Of a stretch of DNA of 9,268 nucleotides, positions 1 through 6,480 are shown piece after piece; positions within the stretch are counted from its first letter, which is position 1, and the number at the start of each line of letters is the position of its first letter. Under the pieces are notes generated by a model that did no database searches, was not told where the DNA came from, and was given only the letters and a program-made list of their open reading frames with translations. The stretch is from Flavobacteriales bacterium UBA6165. GTDB lineage: Bacteria > Bacteroidota > Bacteroidia > Flavobacteriales_D > Crocinitomicaceae. The DNA lies in assembly GCA_002422285.1 (NCBI GenBank), contig DIUF01000061.1, forward strand, positions 17,215-26,482, written 5' to 3'. Both the position numbers and the translations under genes were made by a program.

Positions 1-759
1 GTAAAATCATACGTGCCAAAAAATTCGGTTGAGAATTTACGCAACAATATACGTGTGAGTTACAAGAAAGTTCAAATTTTCCAAAACGGTAAGTGGGTGA
101 AAACTTGGTGGGTAGGAAACAGTACGCCTGACCATTATGGCACTTATGCTTTATTGGAAACTCCGCGCGGTGGTGTTTCTGAAATTCCAGTTGTATTGGA
201 GATGCGCGGCCTACGTGGTTCTATTGAATCGCGCTTCACCGCTGACCCACGCGCTTGGATGTGTACATCTTTGTTTCATTATGCCATGAGCGAAATTCAA
301 TCGGTTTCTCTGAAACATGCCGATGCTCCTGAGCAGGATTTTTCTATCGAACGTGTTGGTCCTGGACGTGCCTTTAAAGTCAAGGATTTCAAAAACAATG
401 CAATTCCTTTTGATACTTTAAAGCTTGTTCGCTATTTGGACGTTTTCAAAAAAGTACACTTTGAGTCGCCCAACTACACCATGAGTCCAGAGCAAATCGA
501 TAGCCTTAAAAAGACGAAACCATATTACTCCTTCAAAATGGAATTGACCAATGGTGAAAAGATTTCCTTGGACGCGTACAGAATAAAAGCTCCTGAAGGT
601 GATGTCGATTTGATGGGCGATCCAATCGAGTGGGATGTTAACCGCATGTGGGCTGTACTTCATGATGGTTCCCTGGTGAAAATTCAGTATTTTTCTTTCG
701 ACCCTGTTTTTGTGGATATCAGCTTCTTCGCTTTGGGTTCCCGACCGGTAGTGTTTTAG
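1..759 (+). CDS. DUF4340-type protein, 5' truncated by the window edge
   Basis: This is the C-terminal part of a larger gene. The frame is open from the first base (V-K-S-Y-V-P-K-N-S) and ends at TAG 757-759, giving 252 residues. A GTG at 13 lies in this frame but has no ribosome site or signal peptide behind it, and the protein already reads as mid-domain there, so I take the true start to be left of the window. The layout resembles DUF4340 proteins of Bacteroidota: a stretch like VEIFQNGKWVKTWWVG, then GTYALLE, then a segment ending in DPRAWMCTSLF, then beta-rich repeats. Family members usually begin with one membrane helix and often accompany ABC-2/Gld-type transporters. Neither the helix nor such neighbours can be seen here. 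The biochemical function of the family is unknown to me. The gene converges on ddl. The DUF4340 assignment is from memory of the family pattern, not from a search. Confidence 0.75.
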   Translation, partial: VKSYVPKNSVENLRNNIRVSYKKVQIFQNGKWVKTWWVGNSTPDHYGTYALLETPRGGVSEIPVVLEMRGLRGSIESRFTADPRAWMCTSLFHYAMSEIQSVSLKHADAPEQDFSIERVGPGRAFKVKDFKNNAIPFDTLKLVRYLDVFKKVHFESPNYTMSPEQIDSLKKTKPYYSFKMELTNGEKISLDAYRIKAPEGDVDLMGDPIEWDVNRMWAVLHDGSLVKIQYFSFDPVFVDISFFALGSRPVVF

Positions 760-977
760 ACGCATTTTTCAATATGTTTTGCCAATGACACGATACATCG
801 CGCATCTAAGCAAATCCATCTGTGGCCCTCTCCCGTTCCGAGGACAAGTGTGTCTTCTCCATGAATTTCCGTGTTATAGCTCGTCAAACAAGCCAATAGC
901 CTATCTCGATACACACTCGTACCTCGTGTACGCGATAGGCTAACTGCTAGTAGCCAGAAGCTAGTAGCCAGAAGCCG
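756..977 (-). pseudogene. Possible gene remnant: 73-codon open frame downstream of ddl
   Basis: On the minus strand the frame directly after the ddl stop (978-980) stays open for 73 codons to a TAA at 758-756. The distal part, about 890-759, reads like real protein: TSYNTEIHGEDTLVLG followed by TGEGHRWICLDARC and a helical-looking end, LAKHIEKCV. The proximal part covers the hairpin and heptamer repeats and looks like noncoding DNA. There is no in-frame ATG; a GTG at 914-912 is the only plausible start. The last codons overlap the stop of the convergent DUF4340 gene. It may be the 3' end of a decayed gene whose front was replaced by repeat DNA. A faint likeness to SMI1/KNR4-type endings is too weak to name it. 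An open run of this length can also arise by chance (roughly 3 in 100 per frame). Confidence 0.25.
897..942. terminator. Imperfect long hairpin between convergent genes, candidate bidirectional terminator
   Basis: Arms 897-905 (tagcctatc) and 934-942 (gataggcta) pair perfectly over 9 bp. After one mismatch (906/933) come two more pairs (907-908 with 931-932), a bulged base at 909, and five further pairs (910-914 with 926-930), leaving an 11-base loop. It lies between the 3' ends of the DUF4340 gene and ddl, where a two-way terminator is expected. There is no T-run on either side, so it is not a classical intrinsic terminator. It could instead be a dispersed repeat element. Confidence 0.45.
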
Positions 978-980
978 CTA
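946..980. repeat. Heptamer-periodic direct repeat overlapping the ddl stop codon
   Basis: Five consecutive 7-bp units run gctagta, gccagaa, gctagta, gccagaa, gccgcta. Equivalently, a perfect 14-bp unit is duplicated (946-959 and 960-973) and followed by a diverged seventh-mer. The last unit contains the ddl stop codon (complement of cta, 978-980), so the repeat touches the coding end of ddl. The unit consensus is close to GCYAGWA. No other copy was noticed in the window. Confidence 0.7.
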
Positions 981-1952
981 ATACCACTCCCCAAACTCAC
1001 ATCTTAAAATCTGATCAAAACATTCCGTAATGCTGATGCCCGCACATTTCAATTGCTGAGGTACGATGCTCGCTGGAGAAAAACCAGGTGTTGTGTTCAC
1101 TTCAACCAGATGAGGTTGACCGTTTACAATGATAAAATCTACACGCGCCAATGACCGCAAACGAAGAATTCGGTAGATTTTTTCAGTGTATTCCTGAATA
1201 AGTTGCGTTTCCTTTTCTGATATTCCTGCTGGCGTGATTTCCTGAGATTTTCCTTCGTATTTAGCCGAAAAATCAAAAAAGTCATTTTCTGTTACAATCT
1301 CAGTGGGCGGTAAGGTCACAACTCCTGACAGACTTCTGAATGCTCCGCAAGTCACCTCTTTGCCATTTAAAAACTTCTCGGCAACAACAGATTCTCCTTC
1401 CTGAAATGCATATTGAAGCGCTTTGTCAAAATCCTCGGCGCTATTCACTTTACTCACGCCATAACTCGAACCTGAATCACACGGCTTAATGAAAAGAGGT
1501 AAGCCCAAAGCGGCAATCACATCTTCTTTTTTGTGGTCGTTTGGATTCAAATATAAAAAGGACTCAGCCACAGGAATCCCAAAATGCTTGATAAACTGAT
1601 TGCAAAACCACTTGTCAAAAGAAAGTTCGGAGGACAATGCGTTTGAATTGAGGTAGGGTATGCCCAACATGTCCAAATAAGCCTGCATTTTACCATCTTC
1701 TCCAGGAAATCCATGGATGTAAACCAAGGCCAAATCAAATGTGACTTTTTTCCCGTTGAATTGGGCTGTGAAATCATTTTTATCAATTGCAATTTTATCT
1801 TCAGGCTCACCTAGCCACCAACCCTCAGTATTCATAATGACCTTGTGGCAGATGTATTCATTAGGAAAATGACTGATGATGGTTTGGGCGCTTTTCAGTG
1901 ATATTTCATATTCAGATGAAAGCCCCCCACAAATGATGGCTACGTTACGCAT
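978..1952 (-). CDS. ddl: D-alanine--D-alanine ligase
   Basis: This cytoplasmic ATP-grasp enzyme joins two D-alanines with ATP to make the dipeptide later added to UDP-MurNAc-tripeptide for peptidoglycan. Its 324 residues are normal for the family. The N-terminal domain shows CGGLSSEYEISL (Glu14 matches the first D-Ala-binding Glu) and IHGFPGEDGK (80-88). The ATP-grasp part shows FIKPCDSGSSYGVSKV (154-169) and EKFLNGKE. The omega-loop Tyr is in AKYEG (Tyr232), as expected for a D-Ala-D-Ala rather than a D-Ala-D-lactate ligase. The metal and catalytic segment is ARVDF (Arg270, Asp272) and VEVNTTPGFSPASIVP (Glu284, Asn286, Ser295). All expected active residues are present. The ATG at 1952-1950 starts exactly at the family's usual N-terminus, with an aaaggag stretch about 15-20 bases upstream. 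It is transcribed away from the PASTA gene. The end abuts a heptamer repeat but is not visibly truncated. Confidence 0.96.
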   Translation of the reverse strand: MRNVAIICGGLSSEYEISLKSAQTIISHFPNEYICHKVIMNTEGWWLGEPEDKIAIDKNDFTAQFNGKKVTFDLALVYIHGFPGEDGKMQAYLDMLGIPYLNSNALSSELSFDKWFCNQFIKHFGIPVAESFLYLNPNDHKKEDVIAALGLPLFIKPCDSGSSYGVSKVNSAEDFDKALQYAFQEGESVVAEKFLNGKEVTCGAFRSLSGVVTLPPTEIVTENDFFDFSAKYEGKSQEITPAGISEKETQLIQEYTEKIYRILRLRSLARVDFIIVNGQPHLVEVNTTPGFSPASIVPQQLKCAGISITECFDQILRCEFGEWY

Positions 1953-2002
1953 TTTTATTTCAAAATTACGCTCCTTTCAAGTGCGAACAAATGAAATGTA
2001 GT

Positions 2003-2010
2003 CAAAGTTA
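2003..2010 (-). promoter_or_regulatory. Bacteroidota-type -7 box for ddl
   Basis: The minus strand reads TAACTTTG, a full match to TAnnTTTG, about 50 bases upstream of the ddl ATG. This predicts a short leader of roughly 45 bases. I see no convincing TTG-type -33 element at the right distance, so the call rests on the -7 box and its position in a divergent intergenic region. Confidence 0.45.
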
Positions 2011-2111
2011 TAAGCATCCTATTATTAATTGTTACTTTGTCACAGGCATTCGATTTCGCTGAATTAAGCCATAAGTAATTTTTCCATCCCCCATTCTTAA
2101 AAAAAATTATG

Positions 2112-2119
2112 TAGCTTTG
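2112..2119 (+). promoter_or_regulatory. Bacteroidota-type -7 box for the PASTA operon
   Basis: TAGCTTTG matches TAnnTTTG and lies 28 bases before the ATG at 2148, predicting a leader of about 20 bases. No clear -33 TTG is present upstream. It faces away from the ddl box at 2003-2010, and together they make a compact divergent promoter region. Confidence 0.45.
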
Positions 2120-2147
2120 ACCGCATTTTTTTGCCAACATTTATTGC

Positions 2148-3029
2148 ATGAGTAATCTATTAGCATTTTTCAAGAGCAAGGTCTTTGTCAAGAATTTATT
2201 GGCCTATTTGGCTTTCGTTATCCTTGTTTTTGTTGGACTGTCTGTTTTTCTGGGTAGTTATACGCGACCAAATCAAACGTATGATGTTCCTGATTTTGTT
2301 GGAGATAAAGTTAATATACAAGACATCGATTTGTATATGAAAGATTTGCCGCTGCGTTATGAAGTAGTGGAGACGGTTTTTCGAACAGATTTACCTGAGG
2401 GAACTGTTTTTTTTCAGCAACCCGGTGCAACGATTCATACGGGAATGAGGGTGAAGAAAAATAGGTCAATCAAACTCCGCGTGTCCACCAGAAGTAAAAT
2501 GGTCGAAATGCCAGATTTGGCAGGTAAGTCTTCGATTCGATTCGCCGAGCAGAAGTTAATAAATCGTGGATTTAAAGTTAGTATTGAATACGTGTACAGC
2601 GGTGAAGGAAAAAATCAGGTGCTTGAGCAGAAGCACAATGGCAAGCGTATTGAACCGGGTACTATTTTACCTTTCGGTTCTAAAATAGTTTTGGTGGTTT
2701 CTAAAGGTAAAGGAGATTCAGAAATTGAACTGCCAAATATGATTGGCCTTACAATATGCGACGCAAGAAAGCGTTTAGAGAATATTAATGTTGTTGCTAG
2801 TTTCGTGTGTATCGATTGTGAACCTGGAAATGCTGACCAAGATTGCAGAGCCGTAATTTATGTGCAAGAACCAGATCATGAGTATTTCTCAACAATTGCA
2901 GTTGGTGGCTCCATGGTTTTCAAAGCTTGGTTGGTGAAACCAGAAAATGTAGATGATTTCCGCCAGCCTATCATTGATATGGATTTTGATCGAGGCGGTG
3001 GTACAAGTATCGATCTTGATATACCTTAA
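2148..3029 (+). CDS. Membrane-anchored protein with three PASTA domains
   Basis: The 293-residue protein has a short cytoplasmic N-terminus, one membrane helix (about residues 15-36, LLAYLAFVILVFVGLSVFLG) and an outside part built of three PASTA-like units: about 45-115 (begins YDVPDFVG), 118-187 (VEMPDLAG) and 193-264 (IELPNMIG). Each starts with the typical V/L-P-D/N-hydrophobic-x-G signature, has a helix, and ends in a beta strand (KLRVST, VLVVSKG, VFKAWLV). PASTA domains in Ser/Thr kinases and penicillin-binding proteins sense or bind peptidoglycan. Here there is no kinase or transpeptidase domain, so the protein is a stand-alone PASTA protein of the type common in Bacteroidota. Its position next to ddl fits a cell-wall role, which is inference. 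The third unit carries four cysteines (204, 221, 224, 233), three of them in an inserted loop. The ATG at 2148 fits the helix position and the -7 box. The next gene begins 47 bases later. Confidence 0.9.
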   Translation: MSNLLAFFKSKVFVKNLLAYLAFVILVFVGLSVFLGSYTRPNQTYDVPDFVGDKVNIQDIDLYMKDLPLRYEVVETVFRTDLPEGTVFFQQPGATIHTGMRVKKNRSIKLRVSTRSKMVEMPDLAGKSSIRFAEQKLINRGFKVSIEYVYSGEGKNQVLEQKHNGKRIEPGTILPFGSKIVLVVSKGKGDSEIELPNMIGLTICDARKRLENINVVASFVCIDCEPGNADQDCRAVIYVQEPDHEYFSTIAVGGSMVFKAWLVKPENVDDFRQPIIDMDFDRGGGTSIDLDIP

Positions 3030-3076
3030 CCAGCAAAAGTTTTTATAAGTCCGTTTTTCGGCATAGCTTAATTCTC

Positions 3077-5347
3077 ATGATGAATATGAATAAATTATTT
3101 GCGTTTTTTCTTTCTGTGCTGTCGTTGACTGCTTTCGCGCAAGATGAGGTTCTGTCTCCAATTGGAGCGCGAAATGAATTGATGAAAAATGAGGTGATGA
3201 ACACCCGTAGCTCAGGAAACACCATTGATGGTTTGTTTGTCTACAATATTGATACCTTATTCATTCCTTTGCCATTAGGTTTGTTTGATGATTTTAATAA
3301 AAATCATTTCCAACAATACGACGCCCAGCCTGGTGATCCCGATGTGACAAGCACGGTATATCATGCGCTCTTACAAATGAACAACACACCTTTTCCAGAC
3401 AATACTGTTTTCACAATGATTCCGAGTTACAGAATCAATATCACGCTGCAGCCCGTAATCACACGAGACACTATTTTCTTTACAGCAATTCCTGTTCAGT
3501 TCAATAATCTTCAAAACTATCCCGTTGTTTATTCTGAAATTAATGTTTTTCCGCCTTACTTTTTGATTGACACTCTTGATTTGAATAAGCCTGCACCAGA
3601 TACCGTATGGGTTTCCAGCAACTTGCGTCAACAGAACCAAGCAGAGGTGTTTTTTGTTGATATAGATGAACCTGATTCTTGGTGGGTCGACCACAATGCT
3701 CATTGGAATTTCACAAGAGCAAAGTTGCCTTGGTCATTGGGGGTTGTTACTTTCGATGGCTTGAAGTCCAATGGTTACCCCTATGCTATAAATACAAATC
3801 AATCTGGTTATGCTGATTTTTTGACATCCAAACCATTTGTGATGAATTTTCCAGCCAGTGATAGTATTTACTTCACCTTTTTGTACCAACCTGAAGGCTT
3901 TGGCGACAAACCTGAGGCCAACGATTCTCTGGTGCTTGATTTCTTCAACGTCACCGAGCAAAAATGGGAAACTGTTTGGAAGGTGAGTGGAAGTCCTGTG
4001 CACGATTTTAAACTTGTCCACATTCCAATTACCGATATCAAATTTCTGCAAGTCGGCTTCAAATTCAGATTCAAAAATTTCGGCGGTCTGTCTGGTGATT
4101 TGGACAATTGGCATGTTGACTACGTGCGCTTAAAAAGACAATCGAGTTATACAGATACTGTTTTTACTGATTTTGCAATGGTTTATCCCATTCCCACTTT
4201 GCTTAAGGAATACACATCTGTTCCGTGGGAGCATTATATCGTTAATCCAACTGGTCATATGAGCGATTCTTTGTTGATTACCGTTCGTAACAGTAATTTA
4301 ATTGCAGGTAACACCTCAAACGGAAATCTTCGCGTTTTTGATAATGGTAATTTGGATCAAAATTATGTTATCCTTGGCGGTACTTTAAGTGCACCAGATT
4401 TGAACTATGAACCTTTAACGCATTATACTTCGCAGCACAATTTAGTGGCTCTTGCGCCAAGCTACAATTTCCCTGTAAGCGACCCTAATGCCGAAAATTA
4501 TACTTTCGATTATTCTTTCAGCGCAACTGTACCTTTCTTTCAACCCTCAATTGATAACGACACCGTTATTGGTCAGCAATATTTTGGAAATTATTACTCA
4601 TATGATGATGGCAGCGCCGAGCTGGCCTATGGTGTTAATGGTGAACAATCTCGTTTGGCCTATCAATTTACGCCGATTACTTCCCCTGTAACGGATACTT
4701 TGGAATTGGTCGCTGTGCAAATGCATTTCGTGCCTACTGTCTTCGACCACTCCAATAAACTCTTCATGTTGACTGTTTGGGCCGATAACAATGGTCAACC
4801 AGGAGCAGTGCTTTATGAGGATGATTTTTTCACGATACAAAGTCCGGTATATATTCCAGAAAAGAATTCCTTTTGGCACTACTATTTCAAAGACAATCAA
4901 AAGGTAAAGGTGTCTGGTACTTTTTATGTGGGTTGGCGTCAATTAGACCCTCAACGCTTGAATATTGGTTTTGATAAAAATACCAACTCACAAAACAAAA
5001 TATTTTACTCTATAGATTTGGGCAATACTTGGATTAATTCTTCTTTTGAAGGTTCATTGATGATGCGTCCCGTTTTTTCAACTGCCATGGATGTATATTT
5101 GGGCAGCGATGAACAAGAATGGAATGAGGAATTGATGCTTTACCCGAATCCAGTTTCTTCCGAAATTAATTTCAGTTTTGTTCGCGAAGGAAAAATTGAA
5201 ATCATTTCTTCCGACGGAAAGCTCATTCGCACTGCAGCATGGACGGACCATGTCGATATTTCAGACTTGAACCCAGGATTCTTCATGATTCGTGTTACAT
5301 CATCTGATGGTCAATACCAGAAAATTTTCAAAATTATTAAATCCTAA
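3077..5347 (+). CDS. Secreted protein with type IX secretion (type A) sorting domain, function unknown
   Basis: The protein has 756 residues. A signal peptide covers residues 1-21 (MNKLFAFFLSVLSLTAFA, cleavage before QDEV). The start could be the first, second or fourth Met (3077, 3080, 3086); all give a valid signal. The C-terminus, about 685-756, is a classic T9SS type A sorting domain: LMLYPNPVSSEINFSF, then a strand-rich part with GKLIRTA, DISDLNPGFFMIRV and a final QKIFKIIKS. The protein should cross the inner membrane by Sec and the outer membrane by T9SS, ending on the surface or outside. The middle is beta-rich without a catalytic motif I recognise. Residues about 200-352 (SWWVDHNAHWNF to DLDNWHVDYVRL) look like a jelly-roll or MAM-like module. 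Around 507-520 is YSYDDGSAELAYGV, a motif I recall from other large Bacteroidota surface proteins. Adhesion or sugar binding is possible but unproven. Its TAA overlaps the next gene's ATG. Confidence 0.9.
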   Translation: MMNMNKLFAFFLSVLSLTAFAQDEVLSPIGARNELMKNEVMNTRSSGNTIDGLFVYNIDTLFIPLPLGLFDDFNKNHFQQYDAQPGDPDVTSTVYHALLQMNNTPFPDNTVFTMIPSYRINITLQPVITRDTIFFTAIPVQFNNLQNYPVVYSEINVFPPYFLIDTLDLNKPAPDTVWVSSNLRQQNQAEVFFVDIDEPDSWWVDHNAHWNFTRAKLPWSLGVVTFDGLKSNGYPYAINTNQSGYADFLTSKPFVMNFPASDSIYFTFLYQPEGFGDKPEANDSLVLDFFNVTEQKWETVWKVSGSPVHDFKLVHIPITDIKFLQVGFKFRFKNFGGLSGDLDNWHVDYVRLKRQSSYTDTVFTDFAMVYPIPTLLKEYTSVPWEHYIVNPTGHMSDSLLITVRNSNLIAGNTSNGNLRVFDNGNLDQNYVILGGTLSAPDLNYEPLTHYTSQHNLVALAPSYNFPVSDPNAENYTFDYSFSATVPFFQPSIDNDTVIGQQYFGNYYSYDDGSAELAYGVNGEQSRLAYQFTPITSPVTDTLELVAVQMHFVPTVFDHSNKLFMLTVWADNNGQPGAVLYEDDFFTIQSPVYIPEKNSFWHYYFKDNQKVKVSGTFYVGWRQLDPQRLNIGFDKNTNSQNKIFYSIDLGNTWINSSFEGSLMMRPVFSTAMDVYLGSDEQEWNEELMLYPNPVSSEINFSFVREGKIEIISSDGKLIRTAAWTDHVDISDLNPGFFMIRVTSSDGQYQKIFKIIKS

Positions 5348-6396
5348 TGTCTGAAAGTACCGAGATTTTCGATGATGAATCGGAAAACGAAGAATTGTAT
5401 GAACATTACGCCTTTATTGCCGATCCAGGACAAGAGGTAGTTCGCGTAGATAAATTTTTGCTCGACCGTTTACCAAGCACTTCTCGCAACAAAATTCAAG
5501 TCGCAGCCAAAAACGGTAACGTCGTTGTAAATACCCTTACCGTAAAGCAAAATTATCGGGTTAAACCAAAAGACCGCGTTTCTATAGTTTTGCCGTATCC
5601 AGTGCGGGAATTGGAACTCATTCCAGAAGATATACCGCTAGATATCGTATATGAAGATGATGATTTAATTGTACTCAATAAACCATCTGATATGGTGGTA
5701 CACCCAGGTTATGGTAATTACCGAGGCACCCTGGTCAATGCTTTGGTGTATCATTTCGAAAATTTACCTCATCGCTCCCAAGATTATTACGGCCGCCCAG
5801 GACTTGTGCATCGTTTGGATAAACATACCACTGGAATTATGGTTGTTGCTAAGACAGAGCAGGCGCTGACGAATTTAGCCAAGCAGTTTTATGACCGCAC
5901 AACTGAACGCAGATACTATGCCTTGGTTTGGGGAGATGTAACAGAGGGTAGCGGCACGATAGATGCATTTATTGGCCGTTCTTTGAAAAACAGAAAGGTT
6001 ATGACCGTGTACCCGCAGGCCGATCATGGAAAAAGAGCGGTTACTCACTATAGTGTTCTTGAGCGCTTCGGTTATGTTACATTAGTGGAATGTAAACTAG
6101 AGACAGGACGCACCCATCAAATTCGCGTGCACTTTCAAAGTATAGGACATCCTTTATTCAACGACTTGGAGTATGGAGGAGATAGGATACTGAAAGGAAC
6201 TACTTTCGGAACATACAAGAAGTTTGTTGAAAATTGTTTTGGAGAATTGAACGGTCAGGCGCTCCATGCCAAAACTTTGGGCTTCCATCATCCTAGGACT
6301 AAACAGTGGATGGCCTTTGATTCAATATTACCACAAAAATATTTGAATGTTTTAGACAAGTGGAGAAGATACTCAAAATCAAATGATTATGAGTAA
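5347..6396 (+). CDS. rluD: RluA-family 23S rRNA pseudouridine synthase (RluD-like)
   Basis: This enzyme isomerises specific uridines of rRNA to pseudouridine in the cytoplasm. The 349 residues contain an acidic N-terminal tail (1-30), an S4 RNA-binding domain (about 32-85, from VRVDKFLLDRL to DRVSIVLPYP) and the RluA catalytic domain. The catalytic motif is LVHRLDKHTTG with the nucleophile Asp158; most relatives have TSG where this has TTG, a mild change. Other family blocks are VVHPGYGNYRGTLVNAL, RYYALVWG and LETGRTHQIRVHFQSIGHPLFND. The S4 domain plus these blocks favour RluD over RluA or RluC, but the exact target uridines (1911, 1915 and 1917 in E. coli RluD) cannot be read from sequence, so the symbol is tentative. 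The start ATG overlaps the previous stop as taATG (5345-5349), which implies co-transcription and probably translational coupling to the secreted cargo gene. Confidence 0.93.
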   Translation: MSESTEIFDDESENEELYEHYAFIADPGQEVVRVDKFLLDRLPSTSRNKIQVAAKNGNVVVNTLTVKQNYRVKPKDRVSIVLPYPVRELELIPEDIPLDIVYEDDDLIVLNKPSDMVVHPGYGNYRGTLVNALVYHFENLPHRSQDYYGRPGLVHRLDKHTTGIMVVAKTEQALTNLAKQFYDRTTERRYYALVWGDVTEGSGTIDAFIGRSLKNRKVMTVYPQADHGKRAVTHYSVLERFGYVTLVECKLETGRTHQIRVHFQSIGHPLFNDLEYGGDRILKGTTFGTYKKFVENCFGELNGQALHAKTLGFHHPRTKQWMAFDSILPQKYLNVLDKWRRYSKSNDYE

Positions 6397-6417
6397 TGTT
6401 CTAAAAAAATAATCAAG

Positions 6418-6425
6418 TATGTTTG
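6418..6425 (+). promoter_or_regulatory. Bacteroidota-type -7 box before the PorE-like gene
   Basis: TATGTTTG is a full match to TAnnTTTG, 22 bases after the rluD stop and 55 bases before the ATG at 6481. The predicted leader of roughly 45-50 bases would begin just upstream of, and include, the hairpin at 6441-6477. No clear -33 TTG is visible. Confidence 0.45.
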
Positions 6426-6440
6426 TTAATATTCAGAATT

Positions 6441-6477
6441 ATGTGTTTATTCGTGCCTGATTTCCGAAAAAACACGT
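6441..6477 (+). promoter_or_regulatory. Leader hairpin directly before the PorE-like start codon
   Basis: Arms 6441-6453 (atgtgtttattcg) and 6465-6477 (cgaaaaaacacgt) pair at 12 of 13 positions: 11 Watson-Crick pairs, one U-G (6442/6476) and one A-A mismatch (6449/6469). The loop is 11 bases (6454-6464). The 3' arm ends three bases before the ATG. It is not followed by a T-run, so it does not look like a terminator for rluD. A role in controlling translation or stabilising the messenger is inference. Confidence 0.5.
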
Positions 6478-6480
6478 AAC

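Noticed and set aside
13..15. GTG as a start codon for the DUF4340 gene
   Set aside because: The frame is open to the left edge, the sequence upstream continues the domain pattern, and the expected N-terminal membrane helix is missing. The gene must begin outside the window.
418..765. Minus-strand open frame of 115 codons inside the DUF4340 gene
   Set aside because: It is antisense to a well-supported coding frame, and its translation lacks any family signature.
946..980. Short tandem units considered as a CRISPR array
   Set aside because: Units are 7 or 14 bp with no spacers, far below CRISPR repeat and spacer lengths, and no cas genes are present.
1955..2140. Minus-strand open frame of 61 codons upstream of ddl
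   Set aside because: It covers the divergent promoter region and is in a different frame from ddl. It has no recognisable protein features and is rich in Lys, Asn and Phe as expected from AT-rich noncoding DNA.
3051..3061. ccgtttttcgg considered as a terminator between the PASTA and cargo genes
   Set aside because: The stem is only 3 bp and no T-run follows it. Read-through into the cargo gene is more likely.
4598..4942. Minus-strand open frame of 114 codons inside the T9SS cargo gene
   Set aside because: It is antisense to a continuous 756-residue protein with a signal peptide and sorting domain; no independent support.
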